Positions 1-8,731 of a DNA stretch of 64,000 nucleotides are shown here, one piece after another. Within the stretch, counting starts at the first letter, position 1; each line of letters opens with the position of its first letter. Both the position numbers and the translations under genes were made by a program. The notes below the pieces were generated by a model. That model did not search any database, had not been told where the DNA came from, and was given only the letters and a program-made list of their open reading frames with translations. Source of the DNA: Pseudomonadota bacterium (GTDB lineage: Bacteria > Pseudomonadota > Gammaproteobacteria > Acidiferrobacterales > Acidiferrobacteraceae); NCBI GenBank assembly GCA_021785035.1, contig JAJYGP010000025.1, positions 62,001 through 126,000 on the forward strand. The letters run 5' to 3'.

Positions 1-1
1 T

Positions 2-586
2 CTCGCCGATCTCGGCAAACGCCAGTTACGGGTCGCCGAAACGGAAAAGTACGCGCACGTGACCTTCTTTTTCAACGGCGGCGAAGAGAATCCATTCGAG
101 GGCGAGGAGCGAATTCTGGTCCCCTCGCCGACCGATGTGCCGACTTACAACTGCCGCCCCGAGATGAGCGCCGCACGTGTTACCCAAGAGATTATCGACG
201 CCGTAGGGACCGGGCGCTACGATGTGATTATCTGTAATTTTGCGAATCCTGATATGGTCGGTCATACCGGAGATTTCGCCGCTACGGTGCGCGCCATAGA
301 GGCCTTGGATAGCTGCCTTGCCAAGCTTGTTGTGGCAGTCAAGGCTCGCGGGGGTGAGGTCTTGATCACCGCCGATCACGGCAATGCCGAGCAGATGCGA
401 GACCCCGAGAGCGGTCAGCCGCACACTGCCCATACGACGAACCCGGTTCCCTTGCTGTACTTGGGGCGCCCGGCAAGCATGAGTCCGCAAGGCTCGCTTG
501 AGGATGTGGCACCGACTATTTTGAGACTTTTAAACGTCAGTCCACCCTCGGAAATGACGGGACAGCCCTTAATAGAGCTGAAGTGA
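2..586 (+). CDS. gpmI: 2,3-bisphosphoglycerate-independent phosphoglycerate mutase, C-terminal part
   Basis: This is the last 194 residues of the cofactor-independent phosphoglycerate mutase, which interconverts 3- and 2-phosphoglycerate in glycolysis and gluconeogenesis. The reading frame is open from base 2, so the gene begins before the window. The segment starts with the family signature [17 protein letters not shown] and later carries the metal-binding motifs [12 protein letters not shown] and [11 protein letters not shown], which hold the catalytic manganese ions of the alkaline-phosphatase superfamily. The stop codon overlaps the GTG of envC, so the two are probably co-transcribed, an arrangement common in gammaproteobacteria. 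Confidence 0.97.
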   Translation, partial: LADLGKRQLRVAETEKYAHVTFFFNGGEENPFEGEERILVPSPTDVPTYNCRPEMSAARVTQEIIDAVGTGRYDVIICNFANPDMVGHTGDFAATVRAIEALDSCLAKLVVAVKARGGEVLITADHGNAEQMRDPESGQPHTAHTTNPVPLLYLGRPASMSPQGSLEDVAPTILRLLNVSPPSEMTGQPLIELK

Positions 587-1752
587 GCGCGACGTCGGCT
601 GCGAAGCAGGCATTAAAACCGGGCCTCAAGGCTCGAATCCTCTGGGGCGCGATAGTGGCGCTGTCCCCGCATTGGGCGCAGGCGGGTGTGCGCTCCGACT
701 TGCGTGCCCTGCGCCAGCAGGAGGCGGCCTTGCAGCGCGGCCTTGACCGAACGCTGCGCGATCGTAGCCACGCCCAGGACGCGCTGCGCTTAGCTGAGGA
801 CAAGGTGGCCAAAGTGGGCCGACGGCTCGTGCTGACGAGGACGCACGAACAGGACCTGCAGCGGGAGATTATCGATCTTAGGGCACGGGCGGAACGTTTG
901 CGGCAAACCCGTAACGCCGAGCGGACCGCCATCGCGCGTCAGGCGGCCGCAGCCTATATGATGGGTCGAGCCGGCACTCTCCAGCTTTTTTTTAGTCAAG
1001 AAAGCCCGCGGCTCGTCGCGCGGATGGTCCAGTATTATCGGTACATTGTGCGCTCCCGTGCCCAACAGCTCGAGGCGGCGCATCGCACCCTTCGGGCTCT
1101 CGGCAAGACCGCGGTGGCCATCCGCGCCAAGATCAAGGAGGCCCGCGTCATAGCCCAGGCCGAGTCAGGGCAAAAGCGCAGGCTTGAAGCGGCTCTGGCG
1201 CATCGCAAGGTCTTGGTCGAAGAATTGGACCACCGGGCCTTGAGCGGGCGTGCTCGGCTGCGCGCGCTTCGCGCCCGCGCACACCGTCTCCAGGCCCTAT
1301 TGCGTGGGCTTCGCCGGCTTCCCAAGGTCCCAGGACGGATCCCCGACCTACGCGGGCCGTTCGGTGACTTCCGAGGCCGCTTGCCTTTGCCGATACCGGC
1401 CCGATTTGCGACTCTGCGGGCGAGTGCCTTACGGGGTGGACTGAACCGGTGGGCGGGAATTGTTATCCCAGGGCGGCCCGGCGAGGACGTTCGGGCGGTC
1501 TTTTCCGGACGAGTCGTTTACGCCAACTGGTTGCGTGGCTACGGATTGTTGTTAATACTGCAAGATGGGGACGGGTATATGACCCTCTATGGTCATAACC
1601 AGACCCTGTTAAAGCATGTGGGCGATTTCGTTCGGGGTGGGGAAGTGATCGCGACCGTAGGCGACAGCGGCGGGTTTTCGCGGCCCGGACTCTATTTTGA
1701 CCTCAGCCACAACGGTCAACCTTTGGACCCCTTGGCTTGGCTCGCCCATTGA
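583..1752 (+). CDS. envC: Murein hydrolase activator EnvC (LytM/M23 domain)
   Basis: This 389-aa exported protein is EnvC-like. EnvC activates the septal amidases AmiA/AmiB for daughter-cell separation. A hydrophobic stretch near residues 18-34 ending WAQAG fits a signal peptide. Residues about 36-240 are long charged helices rich in Arg, Leu and Glu, as in the EnvC coiled coil. The last 100 residues form a LytM domain ([14 protein letters not shown]) that lacks a full set of zinc ligands, as expected for an activator rather than an enzyme. The GTG start overlaps the gpmI stop (GTGA). The gpmI-envC-ctpA order supports the call. Confidence 0.92.
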   Translation: MSATSAAKQALKPGLKARILWGAIVALSPHWAQAGVRSDLRALRQQEAALQRGLDRTLRDRSHAQDALRLAEDKVAKVGRRLVLTRTHEQDLQREIIDLRARAERLRQTRNAERTAIARQAAAAYMMGRAGTLQLFFSQESPRLVARMVQYYRYIVRSRAQQLEAAHRTLRALGKTAVAIRAKIKEARVIAQAESGQKRRLEAALAHRKVLVEELDHRALSGRARLRALRARAHRLQALLRGLRRLPKVPGRIPDLRGPFGDFRGRLPLPIPARFATLRASALRGGLNRWAGIVIPGRPGEDVRAVFSGRVVYANWLRGYGLLLILQDGDGYMTLYGHNQTLLKHVGDFVRGGEVIATVGDSGGFSRPGLYFDLSHNGQPLDPLAWLAH

Positions 1753-1777
1753 CGGCGGCTTATCGGAGATCTGCGGT

Positions 1778-3106
1778 ATGAAGAAAACCATCATGCGCTA
1801 CGCGCTCATCCTTCTCACCGGCGTGTTCCTCGGTGCCGGGCTCACCATAGAGCGTGCCGTGCAAGCCCAGCGCGAGGCTCATGAAAACGCGGCTCTCGCA
1901 CAGCTGCCCCTGAAAGAGCTTCGAACATTTGCCGAAGTCTTCAATATCGTGAAGGCCGAATACGTCATTCCGATCAGTGATCGCAAGTTGATCAATAACG
2001 CCATCCGCGGCATGGTGAACAATCTCGATCCCCATTCCCAATATCTTGACCCCCGTCAATATAAGCACTTGCAGGTCGATACCACCGGTCGCTTCGGTGG
2101 GGTGGGCCTGGAGGTCACCGAATACAAAGGTTTTCTGCGAGTAGTGACCCCGATTCACGGAACACCCGGAGGGCGCAGCGGTATCCGTCCCGGCGATTTG
2201 ATCGTCCGCATCAATGGCACGTTCATCCAAGGCTTATCTCTGCGTAAAGCGGTCCACCTTTTGCGCGGCCGCCCCGGGTCTTCGGTGACCTTGACGATCC
2301 TGAGGAAGGGTGTCACTCGCCCCCTTACCTTCCATCTCGACCGCCAAATTATCAAAATTCACAGTGTTGTCGGCAAGCTCCTGGCGCCGGGCTACGGCTA
2401 TGTACGCATCTCTGAGTTCCAGGGCGACACGGGCCGTGGCGTAACACGCACCCTTTTGCACCTGAAGGCCGAGAACCATGGCCCGCTTAAAGGTCTCATA
2501 CTCGACTTGCGCGACAATCCGGGCGGGGTATTGAATGCCGCTGTCGCGGTGTGCGACGATTTTCTGAACAGAGGTGTGATCGTCAGCACGCGCGGCCGTG
2601 TGCCGACCTCAGACATCGTTTTCCATGCCCACGGGCCGGATTTACTACACGGCGCCCCGATGGTGGTTCTCGTCAACGGGGGATCGGCCTCGGCCGCTGA
2701 GATCGTAGCCGGCGCGCTCCAAGACAATCGACGCGCGATCGTCTTGGGCTCCAAGACCTTTGGCAAGGGAAGCGTCCAAACCATCATGCCCATGTCCAAT
2801 GGCGGGGCCCTCCGCTTGACCACGGCTCGCTACTTTACGCCGAGTGGGCACTCCATCCAGAATGTCGGGATCACGCCCAATATTGTGGTGCACGAGGGTC
2901 GGTTCGTGCCCGGTCACCACAAGCCCTTTCTGCGCGAAATCAATCTTCCTGGGCATCTAGGCAACCCGAACCCTCCGAAGAAGACGGTCGCTCGGGGTGT
3001 TCTTGTCCCCGCCAAGGTGGAGAATATGCTGAACCAGGATTACCAATTGCGTCAGGCGTTCGATCTCTTGAAGGGAATCGCGGTGTTCCAACATTTCCGA
3101 GGATGA
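1778..3106 (+). CDS. ctpA: S41 family carboxyl-terminal processing protease
   Basis: This 442-aa periplasmic protease belongs to the CtpA/Prc family (peptidase S41). The ATG at 1778 is chosen because it is followed by a basic N-terminus and a hydrophobic segment at residues 5-22, typical of a signal peptide or anchor; upstream in-frame codons lie inside envC. A PDZ domain at about residues 95-180 includes GGRSGIRPGDLIVRING. The catalytic serine lies in NGGSASAAEI (near residue 304) and the general-base lysine in KTFGKGSVQ (near 329). It follows envC by 25 bp, so a role in envelope or peptidoglycan-enzyme turnover is inferred. Confidence 0.94.
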   Translation: MKKTIMRYALILLTGVFLGAGLTIERAVQAQREAHENAALAQLPLKELRTFAEVFNIVKAEYVIPISDRKLINNAIRGMVNNLDPHSQYLDPRQYKHLQVDTTGRFGGVGLEVTEYKGFLRVVTPIHGTPGGRSGIRPGDLIVRINGTFIQGLSLRKAVHLLRGRPGSSVTLTILRKGVTRPLTFHLDRQIIKIHSVVGKLLAPGYGYVRISEFQGDTGRGVTRTLLHLKAENHGPLKGLILDLRDNPGGVLNAAVAVCDDFLNRGVIVSTRGRVPTSDIVFHAHGPDLLHGAPMVVLVNGGSASAAEIVAGALQDNRRAIVLGSKTFGKGSVQTIMPMSNGGALRLTTARYFTPSGHSIQNVGITPNIVVHEGRFVPGHHKPFLREINLPGHLGNPNPPKKTVARGVLVPAKVENMLNQDYQLRQAFDLLKGIAVFQHFRG

Positions 3107-3110
3107 TGTC

Positions 3111-3587
3111 ATGGCAAGTCAAAGTGTTTTGCCTGTCAAAATTCGGCCGCTCCAACCCACCGATCTCCCCGGCGTTATGCAGTTGCACAGGGAGCTTGGC
3201 TGGAACCCGGCGTTTAAGGCCGACGGCAGCACGCTGGCGCAACGTCTCGCGGCCTTGATTACCGAGGAGAGTGCGCTCCTCTTGGTTGCCGAACATGATC
3301 GCCAAGTCGTAGGTTACGTGCACGGAGAGGTGGTCACCCACCTCTTGTTTGCCGGGAGAGAGCTCGCGATTACTGAGGTTTTCGTGATCGGCTCGGCCCG
3401 GAACCGGGGCGTGGGCAAGGCCTTGATGGCGGCGATAGAAAACGAAGCCGCGGCCCGCAAGTGCTTTCGCATCAGCGTTTTGAATAGTCGCGAACGGGAG
3501 TCGTACCGGCGCGGTTTCTATCCCTCCTTAGGCTACGAAGAGCGGCCGAGCGTCGTCAACTTTACCAAACGTCTGGACTGGGGCTGA
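3111..3587 (+). CDS. GNAT family N-acetyltransferase
   Basis: This 158-aa protein has the single-domain GNAT fold. Beta-4 and the acetyl-CoA pyrophosphate loop are visible in EVFVIGSARNRGVGKALM (about residues 85-103), which matches the R/QxxGxG/A motif. The C-terminal YRRGFYPSLGYEER is also typical of the superfamily. It starts 5 bp after ctpA, so it probably shares that transcript. The substrate cannot be read from the sequence; small-molecule or protein amines are both possible. Confidence 0.88.
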   Translation: MASQSVLPVKIRPLQPTDLPGVMQLHRELGWNPAFKADGSTLAQRLAALITEESALLLVAEHDRQVVGYVHGEVVTHLLFAGRELAITEVFVIGSARNRGVGKALMAAIENEAAARKCFRISVLNSRERESYRRGFYPSLGYEERPSVVNFTKRLDWG

Positions 3588-4062
3588 GGAGCGGGCGCAT
3601 CGATCCGCTTGCGGCTTGCTCGCCGACTTTTGTATACAGGCCGGCCGGCGCCTTCACGGCAAAGTGAATAGGAGGCAGCCCCTTAAGGGGATTTTCTGGC
3701 CTTCGCGCGGGTAAGAGAGTACCGGGCTTCCATTGGACGCTCCCGCAGACACGTATTACACCTCGCTGCGTGACACGGAACGGGTACCAAAACCCTTGGG
3801 ATTACCAACGCTGTGGCGAGAGTGGCGGTAGTGGCGGTATCAGTTGCCTCAGGCGATATCCGGCTTTAAGCGAGTACCGGTACGCGTGGGGCGGTCGCCA
3901 GATTCCCTTGGACGTAAAGGGAAGCAGGATCGGCAAAGACGGCCTTTCACCGTGGGTTTCTGGGCGACACCCGTCTATTAAAAGGGTGAAGGAAGGCGCA
4001 TGGCCCACGATGTGCTCCCGCAGTGCGGAAAGCCCAAATCCTGGCCGCACCCGTTCGTGCCC
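3588..4062. other. Intergenic region between convergent genes, with small hairpins
   Basis: No convincing gene lies in these 475 bases between the GNAT gene and the end of ubiB. A short hairpin CCCC-TTAA-GGGG at 3679-3690 followed by ATTTTC is at best a weak terminator for the plus-strand genes. A 7-bp hairpin TTCCCTT/AAGGGAA lies at 3903-3923. An ORF starting with ATG at 4000 runs into the antisense of ubiB and does not look coding. A small RNA is possible but I recognise none. Confidence 0.5.
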
Positions 4063-5730
4063 TTATTCGGCTGGGGTCCGGGCGAGATCAAAGAGCGACC
4101 ATGCGAGCAGTGCCACACCTGGAACGCCCACCGCGATTTCGATCGCGCTGAGGTACCGGGCCACAAAAATTGGGTGCGTCAGGCCAAAGATCAAAACGCC
4201 CGTGACAGCCAAAGCGCCGCCGAGTAAGCCGATCATGATGCGCCGGTGACGTTTGCGCATATCGACCACGAGGCGGTCGATCTCGTCCGAGCGTCCGCGC
4301 ACGGTCAACTCGCCATCCTTGGCCTGTTGCAGGGTTGCGTGCAAATAGCGCGGCATGTCAGGCAAGATCTTGATCCACGTCGGGTACTCCTTCTTGATGG
4401 CCGCCCATACCGCGCCTGGCCCCAATTGCTCGCGCATCCAGCGCTCGAGGAACGGTTTTGCGGTGATCCAAAGATCCAGATCCGGATAAAGGCGCCGGCC
4501 CAAGCCCTCGATATTAAAAAGCGTTTTTTGAAGAAGCACGAGCTGCGGCTGAACCTCCATATGGAACCGCCGGGCCGTTTGAAAAAGGTTGAGGAGCAGC
4601 CGGCCAAACGAGATGTCTTTGATAGGCTTTGCGAATATTGGTTCGCAGACCGTCCGAATCGCCCCCTCGAGTTCGTCCACGCGGGTCGTTCTTGGCACCC
4701 ATCCGGCGCGCACATGCGCCTCCGCTATGCTGCGGTAGTCGCGATTCAGGAAGCCCAGGATGTTCTGGGCAAGATAAAACTTGTCCTCGGCGCTGAGCGT
4801 CCCCATGATCCCGAAGTCCACCGCGCGGTATTGTCCGGTAAAGGACACGAAGATATTGCCGGGGTGCATGTCGGCATGAAAGAAGCCGTCGCGGAAGGCC
4901 TGGGTAAAAAAGATCTCGACTCCATTGTGGGCAAGTCGGCGTAGGTCCACACCGTTGGCTACCAGCGCCTCGATATTGGATATCGGTACGCCGCTGATCC
5001 TTTCCATGACCATAACGGTGCGACGCGTATAGTCCCAATAGACTTGCGGCACATACAGCAGCGTCGAGCCCGCAAAATTGGTGCGTAGCTGGCTTGCATT
5101 CGCGGCCTCGTGTGCAAGATCCATCTCGTCGTAGACGATCTTGTGATACTCCCCGACGACCTCCAGGGGCCGCAGACGCTTGGCGTCCGGCCAATAGCGA
5201 ACGGCGAGGGATGCCAGCGTTTCAAGTAAGGCCAGATCGCGCTGCAATATCTTTTCGATGCCGGGACGCAGCACCTTGATCGCAACCTCGGTGCCGTCGT
5301 GGAGCACTCCGAAGTGGACCTGGGCCACGGACGCCGACGCGATAGGGGCAGGATCGAAGTCCCGGAAGGCTTGCGCAAGCGGGAATCCGTAGGCGGCCTC
5401 GATAAGGGCGATGGCCTGGTGCCCCGGGAACGGCGGGACCTGATCTTGCAGCTTACTCAATTCGACCACGATATCGTCGGGAATGAGGTCCGGCCGAGTC
5501 GACAGCATTTGGCCGAACTTGATAAAGATCGGCCCTAGCTCCTCGAGCGCCAAGCGCAGGCGCTCGCCGCGCGGCGCCAAGGTTCGCCGACCCCACCGCC
5601 AGGGCAGAAGGCGGAGTGCGTAGCGATAGAGCCGGAATAGGTGCAGATTGACGACGAATTCGTCTAGGTCGTGATAAATGAAAACCGCGGTGATATGGAG
5701 GAGACGGCGCGTGCGTCCGAAGGCGAACAT
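4063..5730 (-). CDS. ubiB: Ubiquinone biosynthesis accessory kinase-like protein UbiB
   Basis: This 555-aa protein is an ABC1/ADCK/UbiB atypical kinase required for ubiquinone biosynthesis. The family-defining KxGQ motif is present in FIKFGQMLSTRPDLIPDD (about residues 70-87). The nucleotide-binding lysine is in EVAIKVLRPG, and the catalytic and metal-binding motifs are HADMHPGNIF and AVDFGIMG. Two hydrophobic helices close the protein, as in E. coli UbiB, and anchor it to the inner membrane. Its ATG overlaps the ubiJ stop (ATGA), and it is the last gene of the ubi operon. Confidence 0.96.
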   Translation of the reverse strand: MFAFGRTRRLLHITAVFIYHDLDEFVVNLHLFRLYRYALRLLPWRWGRRTLAPRGERLRLALEELGPIFIKFGQMLSTRPDLIPDDIVVELSKLQDQVPPFPGHQAIALIEAAYGFPLAQAFRDFDPAPIASASVAQVHFGVLHDGTEVAIKVLRPGIEKILQRDLALLETLASLAVRYWPDAKRLRPLEVVGEYHKIVYDEMDLAHEAANASQLRTNFAGSTLLYVPQVYWDYTRRTVMVMERISGVPISNIEALVANGVDLRRLAHNGVEIFFTQAFRDGFFHADMHPGNIFVSFTGQYRAVDFGIMGTLSAEDKFYLAQNILGFLNRDYRSIAEAHVRAGWVPRTTRVDELEGAIRTVCEPIFAKPIKDISFGRLLLNLFQTARRFHMEVQPQLVLLQKTLFNIEGLGRRLYPDLDLWITAKPFLERWMREQLGPGAVWAAIKKEYPTWIKILPDMPRYLHATLQQAKDGELTVRGRSDEIDRLVVDMRKRHRRIMIGLLGGALAVTGVLIFGLTHPIFVARYLSAIEIAVGVPGVALLAWSLFDLARTPAE

Positions 5731-6326
5731 CAGCGGGACCTTAAACGTTGGATGCGTTGCGCGAGGCGCTCTACGTCATCCCGTAAGACGTTCGTTTCCT
5801 GCAAAAAGGCCTCGACATCCGCTGGCCGAGGAAGCGCTTGCGCATCTTCTTGCGCGAACTCTACGGCGTTGGCGGCAAACTGGCTCGCGGCGTAGCCCAC
5901 GGCGGCCCTTGCCCGACCGAGTCCGGCAAAAAGAAAGTGTGCCGGAATATCCCCTATGGCCTGGGCCAGCGCCTCTTCCCAATCGATCCGCGCTTGCCCG
6001 AAGAGTCGTTTTATGGCGAACGCACACTCGGTGTCGCCATCTATGCGTAGGCCCCCGGTCACGACCTTCTGGGTCTGTTCGGGTTTTGCGCGAACGAGGG
6101 CGATATATTGGGCTAGGGTTCCCGTCAAGGCGACATCCCAATGGTCACCCAGGGGACCGACCGCGATGCGCTCCTCGCTAAACGTAAGCTCGAAGGCCCA
6201 CGCGGGTCTCGTGAAGGACAGCCGCATGACGCGGCCGGCCAAGGGGACCAGGCCTTTGCAAAGGTCGCGGTCCTGTCTAAATGGAAGGTTGATCGCCTGT
6301 TCGACGACGGCAAATAGCGGTTTCAT
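5730..6326 (-). CDS. ubiJ: Ubiquinone biosynthesis accessory factor UbiJ (SCP2 domain)
   Basis: This 198-aa protein matches UbiJ in size, N-terminal SCP2-like lipid-binding domain (VALTGTLAQYIAL region) and C-terminal helices ending in FLQETNVLRDDVERLAQRI. UbiJ holds hydrophobic ubiquinone intermediates within the soluble Ubi metabolon together with UbiK. Sequence divergence in this family is high, so the assignment rests on domain type plus position between ubiE and ubiB, where ubiJ normally sits. It overlaps the upstream RDD gene by 4 bp. Confidence 0.88.
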   Translation of the reverse strand: MKPLFAVVEQAINLPFRQDRDLCKGLVPLAGRVMRLSFTRPAWAFELTFSEERIAVGPLGDHWDVALTGTLAQYIALVRAKPEQTQKVVTGGLRIDGDTECAFAIKRLFGQARIDWEEALAQAIGDIPAHFLFAGLGRARAAVGYAASQFAANAVEFAQEDAQALPRPADVEAFLQETNVLRDDVERLAQRIQRLRSR

Positions 6327-6832
6327 GCGTCCCCCCTGCCTGTTGCCCTTGGGACGTAGAGCACGACCGAGCCCGCGATTTTATCGTGGAACCCCTGTTT
6401 ATGTTTATCCCAGGCGATCCAGAGAAACCCAAGTCCCAAGGTACCCCATGACACGAGATAGCCTAAGTTGCGCAACAAGGACTGTTTGACGGATAAGGGC
6501 CCGAGCGTTTCGGCATCAACCAAGTGGCAGCGGCATAAAAGCTTGCCGGGCGTGCCTAGGTATTGGGTCCAAAAAAACACCGAATAGGCGATCGCCAGCA
6601 GAAAGCCCAGAAGCTGGCGCCCCGGATCTTCGATCGCCGATTGTCGTAGGGCCTGTATCAGGCCTGCGGTCGTCCATTGCGCGGGCATGCTTGTGGGGGC
6701 GATTAACGACATGATGGGCAGAAGCAGCAGATTATCAAGCGCGTCGGCGGTCATTCTCCGCCAAAAGCCGGCATAATGAGGGGTCGCGCGACCAGAGCCG
6801 GCGCGCTCCTCAAGGCGGACAGCGGCGCTCAT
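6323..6832 (-). CDS. RDD family inner-membrane protein
   Basis: This 169-aa protein has the RDD-family pattern: an N-terminal segment AGFWRRMTADALDNLLLL, then several hydrophobic helices, with the paired aromatic and charged residues WTQYLGTPGKLLCRCHLVDAETLG replacing the usual GATPGK region. The function of RDD proteins is mostly unknown; some act as cation or osmolyte transporters. It is inserted within the ubiquinone operon, and its ATG overlaps the ubiE stop by one base, so it is co-expressed with quinone biosynthesis. Confidence 0.85.
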   Translation of the reverse strand: MSAAVRLEERAGSGRATPHYAGFWRRMTADALDNLLLLPIMSLIAPTSMPAQWTTAGLIQALRQSAIEDPGRQLLGFLLAIAYSVFFWTQYLGTPGKLLCRCHLVDAETLGPLSVKQSLLRNLGYLVSWGTLGLGFLWIAWDKHKQGFHDKIAGSVVLYVPRATGRGDA

Positions 6833-7590
6833 TACAATTTATAGCCTCGGTGCACGGCCACGATGCCCCCCGTGAGGTTCCAGTAGTCCACGCGTTCGAG
6901 TCCGGCATCTTCCATCAAGGCCTTGAGACCTTCTTGATCCGGGTGTTTACGAATCGATTCCACGAGGTACTGGTAGCTGGCCTCGTCTTTGGCCACGAAC
7001 CGTCCAAGCTTCGGCACCACGTTGAAAGAATAGGCGTCGTAGAGGCGACGAAAGGCCGCGGAGCGCGGCTGGGAAAACTCAAGGACGAGGCACCGGCCGC
7101 CCGGCTTCAGGGCTTGGCGCATCGCCTTCAGCGCCCGGTCTTTATGGGTCACGTTACGCAGTCCGAAACCGATAGTAATGAGGTCGAAGCTGTTGTCGGG
7201 GAAGGGCAGACGCTCGGCATCGGCTTGTACCGGGCCCACGTTATCGAATAGCCCCTTGTCGATGAGCCGATCCCGGCCGACCCCCAGCATCGCGCCGTTG
7301 ATGTCGCTCAGGACCACGTGCCCTTGGGGTCCTACGCGCTGGGCGAGCGCCGCTGCGAGATCGCCCGTGCCGCCCGCTAGATCTAAGACCTGCTCGCCCG
7401 GCCGAGCGGCGGCGATTTTCATGGCCAAGGCCTTCCATGCCCGGTGCAGGCCTCCGGACATAAGGTCGTTCATCAAGTCGTAACGCGACGCGACCGAGCT
7501 AAAGACTGCGCCGACCAAGCGCGCTTTTTCGGATTCCTCCACCTCCCGATAGCCGAAGTGGGTCGTCGATCCCGCGTGTTCTTCGCTCAT
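6832..7590 (-). CDS. ubiE: Demethylmenaquinone/ubiquinone C-methyltransferase UbiE
   Basis: This 252-aa SAM-dependent methyltransferase performs the C-methylation step of ubiquinone (and menaquinone) synthesis. The N-terminal [21 protein letters not shown] and [17 protein letters not shown] blocks are diagnostic. The SAM-binding glycine loop is [11 protein letters not shown], followed by [17 protein letters not shown]. The C-terminal [16 protein letters not shown] is the standard UbiE end. It lies 4 bp downstream of the DUF971 gene and heads the ubi genes. Confidence 0.97.
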   Translation of the reverse strand: MSEEHAGSTTHFGYREVEESEKARLVGAVFSSVASRYDLMNDLMSGGLHRAWKALAMKIAAARPGEQVLDLAGGTGDLAAALAQRVGPQGHVVLSDINGAMLGVGRDRLIDKGLFDNVGPVQADAERLPFPDNSFDLITIGFGLRNVTHKDRALKAMRQALKPGGRCLVLEFSQPRSAAFRRLYDAYSFNVVPKLGRFVAKDEASYQYLVESIRKHPDQEGLKALMEDAGLERVDYWNLTGGIVAVHRGYKL

Positions 7591-7593
7591 AGG

Positions 7594-7956
7594 CTATGCC
7601 CGCTTATGTCCGGCCTGTTCCAGGCGGCTTATGTATTCGTTCCACAGTTTTTCCTGGTTGAGGCCCAGGTTGTAAAGCAGGTCCCAAGAATAGATCCCGG
7701 TATCGTGCCCGTCGTCGAACCTTAGCAATATGGCATAGGTCCCAACCGGCTCGATTGCCGCGATGTTCACGTACTCTTTGCCGAGCTGCAAAACCTCCTG
7801 CCCCGGCCCGTGGCCACGCACCTCAGCCGACGGCGAATAGACGCGCAAAAACTCTGCTGGGAACCGGAAATGGCTGCCATCGGCGAACATCACCTCAAGG
7901 ATGCGGGATTTTTGGTGCAGCTTGATATCGGTCGGTCGTACCGTGTTTTTGCGCAT
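7594..7956 (-). CDS. DUF971 protein (gamma-butyrobetaine hydroxylase-like N-terminal domain)
   Basis: This 120-aa single-domain protein has the DUF971 pattern: LHQKSRILEVMFADGSHFRFPAEFLRVYSPSAEVRGHG near the N-terminus and FDDGHDTGIYSWDLLYNLG toward the end. I chose the ATG at 7956 because a GGGGAGG sequence lies about 10 bases upstream; an upstream GTG at 7995 would add 13 residues without such a site. The biochemical role is not established. It immediately precedes ubiE, an association seen in other proteobacteria, and DUF971 proteins are often linked to Fe-S cluster handling. Confidence 0.9.
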   Translation of the reverse strand: MRKNTVRPTDIKLHQKSRILEVMFADGSHFRFPAEFLRVYSPSAEVRGHGPGQEVLQLGKEYVNIAAIEPVGTYAILLRFDDGHDTGIYSWDLLYNLGLNQEKLWNEYISRLEQAGHKRA

Positions 7957-7988
7957 GCGCCAAAGGCCTCCCCGGACACCCGTTGCGT

Positions 7989-8006
7989 CTGACACAAAAG
8001 CGTCAT
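7989..8006 (+). promoter_or_regulatory. Candidate Pho box upstream of phoB
   Basis: CTGACAC-AAAA-GCGTCAT has the 7+4+7 architecture of the PhoB binding site, with 5 of 7 matches to CTGTCAT in each half. Ten bases after it comes TTAAAT (8017-8022), a plausible -10, which is the same spacing as at the perfect Pho box near 11561. Autoregulation of phoBR by PhoB is usual. This site is imperfect. Confidence 0.5.
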
Positions 8007-8041
8007 ACTGTTTGTGTTAAATAGACGACAGGGGGGACATC

Positions 8042-8731
8042 ATGCCTGGAAAGATCCTTGTTGTCGACGATGAGCCGGCGATTCGTGCTATGGTTCGGTT
8101 TGCTCTGAAGCAGGCCGATTTTACCTGCATCGAGGCCGCGGATGCCGAACAGGCGCAGACCCTTGTGCTGAAAGACTTACCGGACCTTATCCTGCTTGAC
8201 TGGATGCTGCCGGGCGTAAGTGGCGTGGATTATGCCCGGAGGCTGCGGCGCGAGCGACTCACACAGAATGTCCCGATTATTATGTTGACGGCCCGGGCTG
8301 ACGAAGACGATAAGGTGCGCGCGCTCGGCACCGGGGCTGACGACTTCATGACCAAGCCGTTTTCGCCGCGCGAGTTGGTTGCCCGGGTGAAGGCGATCCT
8401 GAGGCGGATCGCGCCCATGGCTTCGGGCGATGTGGTGGCGGTGGCAGACCTGATATTAGATCCCTCCACCCACAAGGTCTTAGCCGGAGACGAGCATCTG
8501 TCTCTTGGTCCTACCGAGTTTCGGCTATTGCACTTTTTTATGACCCATACGGAACGCGTCCACAGCCGAGAACGCGTCCTGGACGCAGTTTGGGGAAGCA
8601 ATGCTTACATTGATGAGCGTACTGTCGATGTCCACATCCGGCGTTTGCGCAGGGCTTTGATGGCCAGCGGCTATGATCGCTATGTGCAGACCGTAAGAGG
8701 CGTGGGCTATCGATTTTCGGGGGATGGTTAG
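8042..8731 (+). CDS. phoB: Phosphate regulon response regulator PhoB
   Basis: This 229-aa OmpR/PhoB-family regulator has a receiver domain (residues 1-120) with the acidic pair DDEP, the phosphorylatable aspartate in LILLDWMLPG and the conserved lysine in TKPFSPREL. A winged-helix DNA-binding domain follows (about 130-229, LSLGPTEFRLLHFFMTH and VDVHIRRLRRAL). It overlaps phoR by 8 bp and sits beside pstB-phoU and a Pho-box promoter, which supports PhoB over other OmpR-type regulators. It activates genes for phosphate scavenging when phosphate is low. Confidence 0.95.
   Translation: MPGKILVVDDEPAIRAMVRFALKQADFTCIEAADAEQAQTLVLKDLPDLILLDWMLPGVSGVDYARRLRRERLTQNVPIIMLTARADEDDKVRALGTGADDFMTKPFSPRELVARVKAILRRIAPMASGDVVAVADLILDPSTHKVLAGDEHLSLGPTEFRLLHFFMTHTERVHSRERVLDAVWGSNAYIDERTVDVHIRRLRRALMASGYDRYVQTVRGVGYRFSGDG

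Noticed and set aside
4246-4944. 232-aa plus-strand ORF antisense to ubiB
   Set aside because: It lies wholly within the conserved ubiB coding region and shows no domain.
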